A stretch of DNA of 64,000 nucleotides from Pseudomonas sp. MIACH (GCF_001269925.1 NZ_LHVO01000002.1:62001-126000), one strand, 5' to 3'; positions 1 to 9,381 are shown, numbered from the stretch's first letter. Notes: generated from the sequence alone by a model not told the origin. Program-made: numbers and translations.

Positions 1-77
1 TCCCGAGGCATTCGCCGGGCGCGGCAAAGCCTGGCTGCATCCATGGCAGCCACCGCTTTACCCGGCAGGGAAGTGTT

Positions 78-809
78 TTAGAAGCGCGCTTTAGGCGTCG
101 CGGAAGGAATCGGCCCTTCGCCGCTCAACGGTCGGAACGCCGACTGATCAGCATCGTAGGCTCGAATTTCACTGGTCTCGATGTTGTAGATCCAGCCGTG
201 GATAAACAGCTGACCATTGGCCATGCGCGACGCCACCGAGGGATGGGTACGCAAATGCTGGAGTTGGGCGATGACGTTTTCTTCGGTGAGCACTTTCATG
301 CTCTCGCCTTCGTTGGCACAGTCGCAGTTGTCCTCGACCATGGACTTGGCGACTTCGGCGTGCCGCAGCCAGGCCCTTACCGTCGGCATCTTCTCCAGGC
401 TGGCGGGGTTCAGCACCGCACGCATGGCGCCACAATCGGAGTGCCCGCACACGATGATGTGCTGCACGCCCAAGGCCAGTACGGCGTACTCGATGGCAGT
501 GGAAACGCCGCCGTTCATCTGCCCATAAGGCGGCACCACGTTACCGACGTTGCGGGTCACGAACAGATCGCCGGGAGAGCTTTGGGTAATCAGCTCAGGC
601 ACGATGCGCGAGTCAGCGCAGGTAATGAACATCGCCCGTGGGCTCTGGGCCGTGGCGAGTTTCTTGAAGAGTTCTTCCTGCTGCGGGAAGACGTCGTGAT
701 GGAAATGCAAAAAGCCGTCAACGATATGTTTTAGCGCTGCATCGGCAGACTCCGCCACCTGAGGGGCTGAAGCCGACGCAGCCAACGGCTGTTTATCCTT
801 GTCACTCAT
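78..809 (-). CDS. beta-class carbonic anhydrase
   Basis: This is a 243-residue cytoplasmic beta-carbonic anhydrase, which interconverts CO2 and bicarbonate with a zinc ion. The family zinc ligands are visible: Cys64 and Asp66-Arg68 in CADSR, then His123 and Cys126 in HSDCG. The first 25 residues are Ala/Ser-rich and probably disordered. The chosen ATG has a GAGG ribosome site about 8 bases upstream. The gene stands alone, with about 225 bases to the next gene upstream. It is not related to the gamma-class enzyme at 9484. The 77 bases after its stop show no recognisable gene. Confidence 0.95.
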   Translation of the reverse strand: MSDKDKQPLAASASAPQVAESADAALKHIVDGFLHFHHDVFPQQEELFKKLATAQSPRAMFITCADSRIVPELITQSSPGDLFVTRNVGNVVPPYGQMNGGVSTAIEYAVLALGVQHIIVCGHSDCGAMRAVLNPASLEKMPTVRAWLRHAEVAKSMVEDNCDCANEGESMKVLTEENVIAQLQHLRTHPSVASRMANGQLFIHGWIYNIETSEIRAYDADQSAFRPLSGEGPIPSATPKARF

Positions 810-1035
810 GATTCATCCTCTTGATTAATGCAGGGGAGTTTTCAGGTCAGTTCGACGCCAGGCCAGTGAAATAGTTGTAAAAACCACAAACCAGGCTGCC
901 GACTCATCAGTCACTCGCTGAACAAGGTAACCACCGAAACTTAACTCAAACTGAATGAACCGCTCTAGATCGCGGGTTTCAGTGATGTCAAAACGCGACT
1001 ATTCCTACAAGGAAGGTGCATTCCTCCTCATCAGT

Positions 1036-2094
1036 CTACAACAATGCCATCTGCCTGCCCGGTGGACAGAACGCCGTGCAATCCAGATTGAAGCCTTCTC
1101 GCCGATTCAGCCCCAGGCGTTTGATCGCCTTGCTGAAGCGCTGGGCCAGCAGGTCGGCAAACGGCCCCTCACCGCGCATGCGTACGCCGAAGCGGCTGTC
1201 ATACACCTCACCACCGCGCACCTGGCGCACCAGGCTCATCACATGGGCCGCACGCTGCGGGTAATGCGCCGCCAGCCACTCCTCAAACAGCGGCGCCACC
1301 TCCAGGGGCAGGCGCAACATCATGTACGCCGCACTCTGGGCACCGGCGGCGTGCGCCTCGGTGAGCAGGCTCTCCAACTCACTGTCATTGATCATCGGGA
1401 TCATCGGTGAGCACAGCACACCCACCGGGATACCGGCCTCGCGCATCACCCGTATCGCCCGCAACCGCGCCTTGGGCGCCGCCGTGCGCGGTTCCAGGAT
1501 GCGCTTGAGTTCGTCGTCCAGGCTGGTGAGGCTGATCATCACCGCTACCAGGCGCTGCCTGGCCAGCTCAGCCAGCAGGTCGAGGTCGCGCAGGATCAAC
1601 GACCCCTTGGTAATGATCGTGACCGGGTGCCGATAGCGCAGCAGCACTTCGAGCGTCTGCCGGGTGATCTTGTATTCACGCTCGATGGGCTGGTACGGGT
1701 CGGTGTTAGAGCCCAGGTTGATCGGCGCACACACATAGCCCGGCTTCGATAGCTGCTGCTCCAGCACGTCGGCCGCGTTGCTCTTGGCGATCAGCTTGGT
1801 TTCGAAATCCAGCCCCGGCGACATGTCCCAATAAGCGTGGCTGGGCCGCGCATAGCAGTAGATGCAGCCATGCTCGCAGCCACGATAGGGATTGATGGAG
1901 CGATCGAACGGCAGGTCCGGCGAGTTGTTGCGGGTGATGATGGTCTTGGCCGTCTCGATGCGCACTTCGGTGCCCTGGGTGGGCGGTACTTCCTGGTACC
2001 AGCCGTCGTCCTCCGCCACGCTGATGGTGGGCGCAAAGCGGTTATGCAGGTTGGTGGCCGTGCCCCGACCACGGGGCGGCAACGGAGTAGACAT
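1036..2094 (-). CDS. PA0069-family radical SAM protein (SplB-like)
   Basis: This 352-residue protein carries the radical SAM iron-sulfur motif CxxxCxxC as Cys73, Cys77 and Cys80 (CEHGCIYC), followed by YARPSHAYW, as in the PA0069 / spore-photoproduct-lyase-like family. Members cleave S-adenosylmethionine to make a radical; the substrate of this family is not established. The start codon lies just downstream of a near-consensus LexA box, so the gene is expected to be DNA-damage inducible. The PAO1 orthologue is, as I recall, in the LexA regulon. It is transcribed alone: the next minus-strand gene begins more than 200 bases downstream. Confidence 0.9.
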   Translation of the reverse strand: MSTPLPPRGRGTATNLHNRFAPTISVAEDDGWYQEVPPTQGTEVRIETAKTIITRNNSPDLPFDRSINPYRGCEHGCIYCYARPSHAYWDMSPGLDFETKLIAKSNAADVLEQQLSKPGYVCAPINLGSNTDPYQPIEREYKITRQTLEVLLRYRHPVTIITKGSLILRDLDLLAELARQRLVAVMISLTSLDDELKRILEPRTAAPKARLRAIRVMREAGIPVGVLCSPMIPMINDSELESLLTEAHAAGAQSAAYMMLRLPLEVAPLFEEWLAAHYPQRAAHVMSLVRQVRGGEVYDSRFGVRMRGEGPFADLLAQRFSKAIKRLGLNRREGFNLDCTAFCPPGRQMALL

Positions 2095-2098
2095 GAAG

Positions 2099-2136
2099 GC
2101 GCCTCAATACTGTTTTTATATACAGTATCGAGGCGC
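2099..2136. promoter_or_regulatory. 38-bp dyad with LexA (SOS) box
   Basis: The core TACTGTTTTTATATACAGTA at 2108-2127 matches the LexA operator pattern CTGT-N8-ACAG with AT-rich centre. It is embedded in a longer palindrome: 2099-2112 and 2123-2136 are complementary over 14 bases with one mismatch. The radical SAM start codon is only 4 bases from the palindrome edge, and the likely ribosome site (GAGGCG, read on the minus strand) is inside the proximal arm. Confidence 0.9.
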
Positions 2137-2164
2137 ACGGTTCCTGACCAGTGCCGTTTGGCGG

Positions 2165-3463
2165 TCAGTGCTTTTGTGTGACCTGCCCGAGGTCATCGCC
2201 CGAGGTGGTGCGCATGTCGTTCTTGCGCAGGTCCGCTACTTCGCCGGCTTTCACCGGCGCACCTTTATTGCCCCAACTGCCACGAATGAAACTGACCACA
2301 TCCGCCACTTCCTGGTCCGACAGACGCCAGGCGAACGCCGGCATGGTAAAGGTCGACGGCGCCGTGTGAGTGGCCGGCAACGTGCCGCCGTTCAACACGA
2401 TGTTGATCAGCGACGTGGCATCCGCCGTCTGCAGCACCGGATTGCCCGCCAGTGCCGGGAACACCCGCGTATAACCATGGCCATCGGTACGGTGACAGGC
2501 CGCGCAGTTGTCGATATACACCGACGCGCCGGGCTTGCTGTCATCACCCTTCCACAGCGCCTCGGCCACCTGCTTGTCATACTGGTGCGGCTGGTCTTTC
2601 GGGTCCACCGCCGGCAGGCTTTTGAGGTAACGCGCGATAGCGGTCAGGTCGTCTTGCGACATGTACTGCATGCTATGGACGACCACATCGCTCATGCCGC
2701 CAAACACGGCACTGCGATCACTGCGACCGGTCTTGAGGAATTGCACCAGTTGCTCCTCGCTCCAACTGCCAAGACCGTCCTTGTGGTCGCCGCGCAGGCT
2801 CTTGGCGATCCAGCCTTCCAGTGGCGCACTGCCGGACAGAAAGGCATTGCCGTCAGTCGTGCTCAGGGCTTTTTCCTGCATGGTCAGGGCGCGTGGTGTA
2901 TGGCACGCGCCACAGTGGCCAAGGCCTTCCACCAAGTAGGCGCCGCGACTGATCACTGGGTCTGCACCCGCCACGGCCGGTTTATCCGCCACCTCCGGGG
3001 CAAACATCCAGCGCCACGCCGCCAACGGCCAACGCATGCTCAACGGCCACGGAATGTCGCTGGCCTTGTTCTCCTGGGCGACCGGCTCCACGCCCTTCAT
3101 GAAGTACGCATACAACGCCCGCATATCGCTTTCGCTGACGCGCGCATAAGACGGGTAGGGCATCGCCGGGTAAAGCGTACTACCACTCTTGGCGACGCCG
3201 TGACGCACGGCCTTGTCGAAGTCCTCGAAGCTGTAGTCGCCCAGGCCGGTCTTGTCCGGGGTGATGTTGGTGGAATAGATCACACCGATGGGCGTTTCCA
3301 TTGGCAGGCCCCCGGCGAATGGTTTGCCGCCCTTGGCGGTGTGGCAGGCCACGCAGTCGCCGGCGCGGGCCAGGTATTCGCCCTGCTTGATCAGGTCGGT
3401 TTCAGCGGCACTGATCGAGCAACTGCTGAGCAGGGCAAACGTCGCGATAACAAATGCTTTCAT
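2165..3463 (-). CDS. tri-haem cytochrome c subunit of a GMC dehydrogenase
   Basis: This 432-residue protein begins with a signal peptide and contains three CxxCH haem-attachment motifs (CVACH near residue 40, CGACH near 190, CAACH near 320), the layout of the cytochrome c subunit of membrane-bound gluconate 2-dehydrogenase and alcohol dehydrogenases. It should pass electrons from the flavoprotein encoded just upstream to the respiratory chain in the periplasm. I chose the second of two in-frame ATGs because AAGGAG lies 8 bases before it and only 2 before the first (3469). It is the last gene of a three-gene operon. Confidence 0.9.
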   Translation of the reverse strand: MKAFVIATFALLSSCSISAAETDLIKQGEYLARAGDCVACHTAKGGKPFAGGLPMETPIGVIYSTNITPDKTGLGDYSFEDFDKAVRHGVAKSGSTLYPAMPYPSYARVSESDMRALYAYFMKGVEPVAQENKASDIPWPLSMRWPLAAWRWMFAPEVADKPAVAGADPVISRGAYLVEGLGHCGACHTPRALTMQEKALSTTDGNAFLSGSAPLEGWIAKSLRGDHKDGLGSWSEEQLVQFLKTGRSDRSAVFGGMSDVVVHSMQYMSQDDLTAIARYLKSLPAVDPKDQPHQYDKQVAEALWKGDDSKPGASVYIDNCAACHRTDGHGYTRVFPALAGNPVLQTADATSLINIVLNGGTLPATHTAPSTFTMPAFAWRLSDQEVADVVSFIRGSWGNKGAPVKAGEVADLRKNDMRTTSGDDLGQVTQKH

Positions 3464-3475
3464 GGTCATCGCTCC

Positions 3476-5260
3476 TTATGCCTGAACCAGTGGGCCGGGG
3501 TTTTTCAGGTACTGCTCGCGGATCGCCCGGGCCGACCAGTAGGTCAATGCCGCCACCAGGCCGGTAGGGTTGTAGCCCAGGCCCTGTGGGAAAGCGGATG
3601 CGCCGGGGACAAACACGTTGTGTACATCCCAGCACTGCAAGTAGCGGTTCAACGCACTGGTTTTCGGGTCGGTCCCCATGATCGCGCCACCGTTGAGGTG
3701 GGTGGTCTGGTACGACGCGGTGTTGAAGTGCTCACCGACTTTTTTGCCGAGCACCGCAATCGCCTTGGGGTTCATCGCTTCGGCGACCTTGCCCATTTTC
3801 TCGACCATGAAGCGGTTCATCTTGATGTCGTTTTCCTGCCAGTCGAACGTCATACGCAGCAACGGCAGGCCGTAGGCATCGCGGTAGACCGGGTCCAGAT
3901 CCAGGTAGTTACCCCGGTAGGATTGATGGGCACCGTGAGCATCCATCGACACCTGGTGGGTGTAGTAATCGGCGGTGGCGCGCTTCCAGGCACTGCCCCA
4001 GGCCGGTGTGCCGGGCGGGTTGGACGTACCGGCAATCGGCCGGCTGCCCGCCTGGTTGACCCACATCGGCGAGCCCCCCACAAACCCATGCGGGCCGTGG
4101 TCGAAGTTGTCGGCGTTGAAGTCATCGATCGCCACACCATTGCCGCCAGCACCGATAAAGTTGTTGGTGTGGGTGTCCTTGTCGAAGAACGCCTTGATGG
4201 TGGCCATGTTCTGATAAGCGAAGTTCCTGCCCACCACACCCTCATTGGTAATCGGGTCGTACGGCTTACCGATGCCCGACAGCAACATCAGCCGCACGTT
4301 GTGGAATTGGAACGCGCCGAGGATCACCAGGTCTGCCGGTTGTTCGCACTCTCGGCCTTGGGCGTCGATGTAGGTCACGCCAGTGGCCTTGCTCTTGGTG
4401 CTGTCCAGATTGACCTTGAGCACGTGGGAATTAGGCCGCAGCTCAAAATTCGGCACCTGGCGCAGCGCCGGCAGGATGTTCACGTTCGGCGAGGCCTTGG
4501 AGTACATGTAGCACACGTAACCGCTGCAAAAACCGCAGAAGTTGCACGGGCCCATCTGCGCGCCGTAGGGGTTGGTGTAAGGCCCCGAGGTATTGGCTGA
4601 CGGCAGGTTGTAGGGCTTATACCCGACGCTGGCGGCCGCTTTCTGAAACAGCTGTGCGGAGACTGTGTTCTTTTGCGCTTCCAACGGAAACGGGTTGGAA
4701 CGGTCCGGCGCATAAGGGTTACCGCCACGCCCTTCGCCCACCACCTGGCCTTTCACGGTCCAGGCCTGGCCAGAGGTGCCGAAGACTTTTTCTGCATAGT
4801 CGAAAAACGGCTCCAGCTCTTCGTAGCTCACGCCGAAGTCCTGGATGGTCATGTCCTTGGGAATGAAATGCTTGCCGTAGCGCTCTTCGTAATGGCTGCG
4901 CATGCGCAACTCAATAGGGTCGACACGAAAATGCACGCCCGACCAGTGCAGGCCCGCACCGCCCACGCCGTTACCCGGCAAAAACGCGCCGAGCTGACGG
5001 TTAGGCAAGGCAACGTCATTCACACTATGGCGAATCGTCACCGTCTCCTTGGAGATGTCCTGGAAGAGTTTTTTACGCACGCTGTAGGTCAGTTCGTCGA
5101 TGACCTGGGGATAGTTGCCGTCCGGGTAAGTGTCCTGCATCGGACCGCGCTCCAGCGCCAGCACGCTGAGGCCAGCTTCCGTCAGCTCCTTGGCCATGAT
5201 CGCGCCGGTCCAGCCGAAGCCGACAATCACCGCATCCACTTTCTTCATGATGGTCGCCAC
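3476..5260 (-). CDS. GMC-family flavoprotein dehydrogenase large subunit
   Basis: This is an FAD-dependent GMC oxidoreductase of about 594 residues. The N-terminal dinucleotide motif GFGWTG follows DAVIV, and the C-terminal GMC region has an HLNGGAIMG segment and NPTGLVAALTYW. It resembles the large subunit of gluconate 2-dehydrogenase; the true substrate (gluconate, another sugar acid, or an alcohol) cannot be told from the sequence. A GTG at 5260 is preferred as start because GAGAGG is 8 bases upstream; an ATG at 5248 is the alternative. The start is 2 bases after the stop of the Tat subunit gene. There is no signal peptide of its own, so it is probably exported with that subunit. Confidence 0.9.
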   Translation of the reverse strand: MATIMKKVDAVIVGFGWTGAIMAKELTEAGLSVLALERGPMQDTYPDGNYPQVIDELTYSVRKKLFQDISKETVTIRHSVNDVALPNRQLGAFLPGNGVGGAGLHWSGVHFRVDPIELRMRSHYEERYGKHFIPKDMTIQDFGVSYEELEPFFDYAEKVFGTSGQAWTVKGQVVGEGRGGNPYAPDRSNPFPLEAQKNTVSAQLFQKAAASVGYKPYNLPSANTSGPYTNPYGAQMGPCNFCGFCSGYVCYMYSKASPNVNILPALRQVPNFELRPNSHVLKVNLDSTKSKATGVTYIDAQGRECEQPADLVILGAFQFHNVRLMLLSGIGKPYDPITNEGVVGRNFAYQNMATIKAFFDKDTHTNNFIGAGGNGVAIDDFNADNFDHGPHGFVGGSPMWVNQAGSRPIAGTSNPPGTPAWGSAWKRATADYYTHQVSMDAHGAHQSYRGNYLDLDPVYRDAYGLPLLRMTFDWQENDIKMNRFMVEKMGKVAEAMNPKAIAVLGKKVGEHFNTASYQTTHLNGGAIMGTDPKTSALNRYLQCWDVHNVFVPGASAFPQGLGYNPTGLVAALTYWSARAIREQYLKNPGPLVQA

Positions 5261-5262
5261 GT

Positions 5263-6015
5263 TTATGCCCTCTCGCCGCGGATGGAAACTGCCGGGAAGG
5301 GGTATTGCTCGTTGCGTTCCACCCAATCCATAAAGTCGGCGCGGGCGCCGGGGAAGCCGATCATGGTCCAGCCGACCATGCCTTTGTTGCCACCATGGAT
5401 CGGGTCGCAGAAGAACCCTTCCTTGGTGTTTTGCAGCAGCAGGTTGAAGAACATCTTCGGTGGCACTGCGTCAAAATGTGCCGTGACTTCACTGCCACCC
5501 GCCTCCAGGCGCCGCAACATATCGTCTCGGGTAGCGCTGTCTTGCGCAGCAAAAGCTTTGCCGTTGAACGCCTTCGACCAGGCATCCGTCGCGGCAATAC
5601 CCAGGCGATAGATGTCCTTGGGCACCAATTTGCTCTGCCAGCCCATCTCCGGTGGAGCATCGGCATTAAACGGACCTTGCATGAACCACAGGGCGCCGCT
5701 GGCATACGGCGTGTTCATCTGACGGTCGATGTACTCCGGCGCGCCGGCTTCCAGGGCACCGGGGCCTTGGGCATCGGCCGGGATCAGACGCTCGACGGCA
5801 GCGTTGATAAACGCCCATTCCTCGGCAGTGAAATAGCTTGGCTCGTAGGCCTTTTCGCTGGCTACAGGCTTAGCCGGCGCGGCCTCGACCGGCGCAGGCG
5901 TCGCCATCAGCATCGAACCGCCAAGGCCGGTGCTGGCAACCGTGACCACCGGGATCAAGGTCAAGGATTTGCGCAGAAAGTCACGCCGGGGGTTGTCTTG
6001 ATCTTGATCAGACAT
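5263..6015 (-). CDS. gluconate 2-dehydrogenase subunit 3 family protein (Tat-exported)
   Basis: This 250-residue small subunit starts with a twin-arginine signal, RRDFLRK at residues 10-16 followed by a hydrophobic stretch, so it should be exported folded by Tat. In the family the small subunit escorts the flavoprotein and helps anchor it in the periplasm. It is the first gene of the operon subunit 3, GMC, cytochrome c. The 259-base spacer upstream is shared with the divergent phosphatase gene and is locally AT-rich around 6120-6210, so promoters for both directions are likely there; I could not assign exact boxes. Confidence 0.9.
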   Translation of the reverse strand: MSDQDQDNPRRDFLRKSLTLIPVVTVASTGLGGSMLMATPAPVEAAPAKPVASEKAYEPSYFTAEEWAFINAAVERLIPADAQGPGALEAGAPEYIDRQMNTPYASGALWFMQGPFNADAPPEMGWQSKLVPKDIYRLGIAATDAWSKAFNGKAFAAQDSATRDDMLRRLEAGGSEVTAHFDAVPPKMFFNLLLQNTKEGFFCDPIHGGNKGMVGWTMIGFPGARADFMDWVERNEQYPFPAVSIRGERA

Positions 6016-6274
6016 GGTGGCACCTCATCATGTGGTCACGGGGTTGTCAGCCGCTTCTAGGGAGTGGCTTGGCTTTGTCGAGCGGCGAATTGGATCCAGG
6101 TGATCCAAGGGGATAGAGCGCAGCAGCAAACAATAGTTACAAATGATAGCAGCCTAAGCATCGAGAGAATCGTTTCAGCGACTAAAGATTAAGGATTCAC
6201 GATTCTTTGACGGGCACCTCACACCTCCTTGACCCTCTGTAACTGACTCTGGGCGCTATCAACCCATTTCCCCT

Positions 6275-6946
6275 ATGGATGCGTCGCCCATGTTCAAGCA
6301 TCACTGGTTGCCGGCCCTCGGCCTGGCGCTTATGGCACTGTTCAATACGGCGTTTGCGCAGGCCGATGAAGCTGTGTCCATTCGCTCCCCCGAATGGGCC
6401 CAACCCGTAGGCGACCGCTACAACCTGCATCAAATGACGCCCACGCTCTATCGCAGCGCACTACCGGACAGCCGTGCAGCGCCGTTGCTGGAACAGCTCA
6501 AGATCGGCACCGTGATCAACTTCCTGCCCGAGCCCGATAGCGACTGGCTGAAGGCTCCCGGCATTCGTCAGGTTCAGTTGAGTTATCGCACCAATCATGT
6601 GGATGATGCCGACGTACTGGCGGCACTGAGGGCGATCAAGGAAGCGGAGGCCAATGGCCCGGTGCTGATGCATTGCAAGCACGGCTCTGACCGCACCGGC
6701 CTGATGGCGGCGATGTACCGTGTGGTGATTCAGGGCTGGAGCAAGGAGGAGGCGCTGAACGAGATGACCTTGGGCGGTTTCGGCACCAGTAACGGCTTCA
6801 AGGATGGCGTTCGCTACATGATGAAGGCCGATATCGACAAGTTGCGCACAGCCTTGGCGAATGGCGATTGCAGCACCAGCGCGTTTGCCCTGTGTTCCAT
6901 GAACGGCTGGCTCGATACATCAAGCCAGAAGGAGAAACCATTGTAG
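6275..6946 (+). CDS. TpbA-like periplasmic dual-specificity tyrosine phosphatase
   Basis: This 223-residue protein has a signal peptide ending near Ala-Gln-Ala and the cysteine-phosphatase loop HCKHGSDRTG (HCx5R), followed by an LMAAMYR helix. The segments around SPxWAQ, LYRSALP, VDDADVL and the Cys near the C-terminus resemble P. aeruginosa TpbA, a periplasmic phosphatase that restrains the diguanylate cyclase TpbB/YfiN and so biofilm formation. No yfiN-like gene is in the window. Neither ATG (6275 or 6290) has a clear ribosome site. The stop codon TAG is the first part of a REP element, so the very end of the protein may have been set by REP insertion. Confidence 0.82.
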   Translation: MDASPMFKHHWLPALGLALMALFNTAFAQADEAVSIRSPEWAQPVGDRYNLHQMTPTLYRSALPDSRAAPLLEQLKIGTVINFLPEPDSDWLKAPGIRQVQLSYRTNHVDDADVLAALRAIKEAEANGPVLMHCKHGSDRTGLMAAMYRVVIQGWSKEEALNEMTLGGFGTSNGFKDGVRYMMKADIDKLRTALANGDCSTSAFALCSMNGWLDTSSQKEKPL

Positions 6947-7041
6947 GAGCGAGCGTGCTCGCGAAGAACGTTAACGATGACGCAGGCCTTCTGGAGGAAC
7001 GCGGCGCTCTCTGATTCTTCGCGAGCAAGCTCGCTCCTACA
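6942..7041. repeat. REPIN (inverted REP doublet), TGTAGGAGCGAGC type
   Basis: Two inverted copies of a Pseudomonas REP, TGTAGGAGCGAGC...GCTCGCGAA at 6942-6965 and its complement at 7018-7041, flank about 50 bases of unrelated sequence. The left copy overlaps the stop codon of the phosphatase gene. Confidence 0.9.
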
Positions 7042-7060
7042 GGGGGGTTGTGCGGTTTCT

Positions 7061-7333
7061 TCAGTCTTTCTTCAGCTTCGGGTTAGGAAAAAACTGCACC
7101 GCCTGCACCTTCGGGTCCGGCGCTTTCAACGCCGATGTATTGACCCGCGTGCCCAATTCCTTGGGCACCGACAGACCTTGATCATTCAGCGTATCGGTAT
7201 ACCCGCAGGCCACGCATTCGCGATGCGGCACGCTGTCCTCGGTCCACATCTTCAACTTGTCCGGCTCGCTGCACGCCGGGCAGACCGCCCCGGCGATAAA
7301 TTGCTTTTTGGTAATCACAGGCCCTTCACTCAT
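7061..7333 (-). CDS. yheV: YheV-family zinc-ribbon protein
   Basis: This 90-residue protein has two Cys pairs, CPAC and CVAC, about 20 residues apart, which form the small zinc ribbon of the YheV family (function unknown). Its ATG overlaps the stop codon of prlC in an ATGA junction, so the two are translationally coupled; the prlC-yheV pairing is conserved in gammaproteobacteria. The gene is followed by the REPIN. Confidence 0.9.
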   Translation of the reverse strand: MSEGPVITKKQFIAGAVCPACSEPDKLKMWTEDSVPHRECVACGYTDTLNDQGLSVPKELGTRVNTSALKAPDPKVQAVQFFPNPKLKKD

Positions 7334-9381
7334 GCTGCTGCGTCCTCACTCAGGCCGCTGTGGCGCAAGAGTGCGTCAATCGACGGGGCACGTCCGCGGA
7401 AGTCGACGAACAGCACCATCGGCGCCTGGGAACCGCCGCGCGCCAGGATCGCCTCGCGGAAGGCACGGCCGGTCTCGGCATTGAGCACGCCGTCTTCTTC
7501 GAATTTGGAGAAGGCATCCGCCGACAGCACTTCGGCCCATTTGTAGCTGTAGTAGCCCGCGGCATAACCGCCGGCAAAGATGTGCGCAAAGCTGTTGGGA
7601 AAACGGTTGTAGGCCGGAGGACGCATCACCGACACCTCATCGCGCACGCCTTCGAGCACCTGGGCCACGCTACGGCCATCGCCATGGGTGGCATGCAATT
7701 CGAAATCGAACAGCGAGAATTCCAACTGGCGCACCATCATCAAGCCGGACTGGAAGTTCTTCGCCGCGAGCATTTTTTCCAGCAGGTCCTGGGGCAGTGG
7801 CTCGCCGCTTTCATAGTGGCCGGAGATCAGCGCCAGGCCTTCCGGCTCCCAGCACCAGTTCTCCATGAACTGGCTCGGCAATTCCACCGCATCCCACGCC
7901 ACGCCGTTGATACCGGACACACCGGCATGCTCGACGCGGGTCAGCAGGTGATGCAGGCCGTGGCCGAATTCGTGGAACAGGGTGGTCACTTCATCGTGGG
8001 TCAGCAGGGCGGGCTTGCCGCTGTCGGCCGGAGTGAAGTTGCACACCAGGTTCGCCACCGGGCTTTGCAGCACGCCGTCGATGGTGCGGCGGCGGTCGCG
8101 CGCGCCGTCCATCCAGGCACCGCCACGCTTGTTGGCGCGGGCATACAGGTCGAAGAAGAAGCGGCCGACGTGCTGGCCGTTTTCCTTGATTTCAAACAGG
8201 CGAACATCCGGGTGCCAGGTGTCGAAGCCTTTTTGCTCGGCGATCTCGATACCGTACAAACGCTGCACAATGGCGAACAGGCCGCCCAGCACCTTATCGA
8301 TCGGGAAGTAGGCGCGCAGGGCTTCCTGGGACACGCTGTAGCGTTGCTCTCGCAACTTTTCGCCGTAGAAACCGCTGTCCCAGCTTTGCAGGTCGGCGCA
8401 GCCTTGTTCGGCGGCGTAGGCCTTGAGCTGTTGCAGGTCCCGGGCAGCGAACGGCTTGCTGCGCTTGGCCAGGTCACGCAGGAAGCTCAGCACCTGGTCG
8501 CTGGACTCGGCCATCTTGGTGGCCAGGCTCAGCTCGGAGAACGAGGCGTAACCTAAAAGTTTGGCCAGCTCCTGACGCAGGTCGAGGATCTGTTCCATCA
8601 CCGGGCCGTTATCGTTCTGACCGGCATTCGGGCCCTGGTCTGACGCACGGGTGCAGTAGGCCGCGTAGATTTCTTCACGCAGGGCGCGGTCCTGGGCGTA
8701 GGTCATGACCGCGTAGTAGCTCGGAAACTCCAGGGTGATCAGCCAACCGTCGAGGCCTTTGGCCTGCGCGGCAGCGGCCATCTGCGCCTTGGCCGAATCG
8801 GTCAGACCGGCGAGGGTGGTTTCGTCGGTGACGTGCTTGGTCCACGCCTGGGTGGCGTCCAGCAGTTGGTTGGAGAATTTGCTGCCCAGCTCGGACAGCT
8901 TGCTCTGCACTTCGGCGTAACGTTTTTGCTGCTCAGGCGGCAAGTCGATACCCGAGAGGCGGAAGTCGCGCAGGGAGTGTTCAAGGATGGTTTTTTGCGC
9001 CACGTCGAAACCGGCGGCTTCCGGGCTGTTGGCCAGGGCCTCGAAGGCTTGGAACAGCGCGCGGTTCTGGCCCATCTCGGTGGAGTAGGCGCTCAACGCC
9101 GGCAGGCACGCCTCGTAGGCTTCGCGCAGCTCGGCGCTGTTGCACACGGCATTGAGATGGCTGACCGGGCTCCAGGCGGCGCCCAGGCGATCATTCAATT
9201 CGTCCATGGCCAGCACCAGACCGGCCCATGTCGGGTTTTTACCCTGGCTTTGCAGGATGCCTTCGATGGCAACACGGTTGTCGGCGAGGATCTGTTCGAT
9301 GGCCGGCTGCACGTGTTCGGCACGGATCGCCGAGAACGGCGGCAGGTCGTAGGACTGCAGAAGAGGGTTGTTCGCGCTCAC
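7330..9381 (-). CDS. prlC: oligopeptidase A
   Basis: This is a cytoplasmic M3-family zinc metallopeptidase that degrades short peptides, including cleaved signal peptides. The active-site helix HEFGHGLHH is present about two thirds along the chain, with the second glutamate region downstream. The open frame extends to 9444, but I place the start at GTG 9381, which gives MSANNPLLQSYDLPPF and 683 residues, matching the usual family length (about 680); the upstream 21 codons look unlike the family. It is transcribed with yheV and divergently from the gamma-carbonic anhydrase gene, about 100 bases away. Confidence 0.95.
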   Translation of the reverse strand: MSANNPLLQSYDLPPFSAIRAEHVQPAIEQILADNRVAIEGILQSQGKNPTWAGLVLAMDELNDRLGAAWSPVSHLNAVCNSAELREAYEACLPALSAYSTEMGQNRALFQAFEALANSPEAAGFDVAQKTILEHSLRDFRLSGIDLPPEQQKRYAEVQSKLSELGSKFSNQLLDATQAWTKHVTDETTLAGLTDSAKAQMAAAAQAKGLDGWLITLEFPSYYAVMTYAQDRALREEIYAAYCTRASDQGPNAGQNDNGPVMEQILDLRQELAKLLGYASFSELSLATKMAESSDQVLSFLRDLAKRSKPFAARDLQQLKAYAAEQGCADLQSWDSGFYGEKLREQRYSVSQEALRAYFPIDKVLGGLFAIVQRLYGIEIAEQKGFDTWHPDVRLFEIKENGQHVGRFFFDLYARANKRGGAWMDGARDRRRTIDGVLQSPVANLVCNFTPADSGKPALLTHDEVTTLFHEFGHGLHHLLTRVEHAGVSGINGVAWDAVELPSQFMENWCWEPEGLALISGHYESGEPLPQDLLEKMLAAKNFQSGLMMVRQLEFSLFDFELHATHGDGRSVAQVLEGVRDEVSVMRPPAYNRFPNSFAHIFAGGYAAGYYSYKWAEVLSADAFSKFEEDGVLNAETGRAFREAILARGGSQAPMVLFVDFRGRAPSIDALLRHSGLSEDAAA

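Noticed and set aside
1..77. Partial gene at the left edge
   Set aside because: A short open frame exists but has no recognisable motif, and the stretch is too short to judge.
1892..4600. Plus-strand open frame of 902 codons
   Set aside because: It is antisense to the radical SAM, cytochrome c and GMC genes, which have clear motifs; its translation is Arg/His/Val-rich with no domain. High GC creates such shadow frames.
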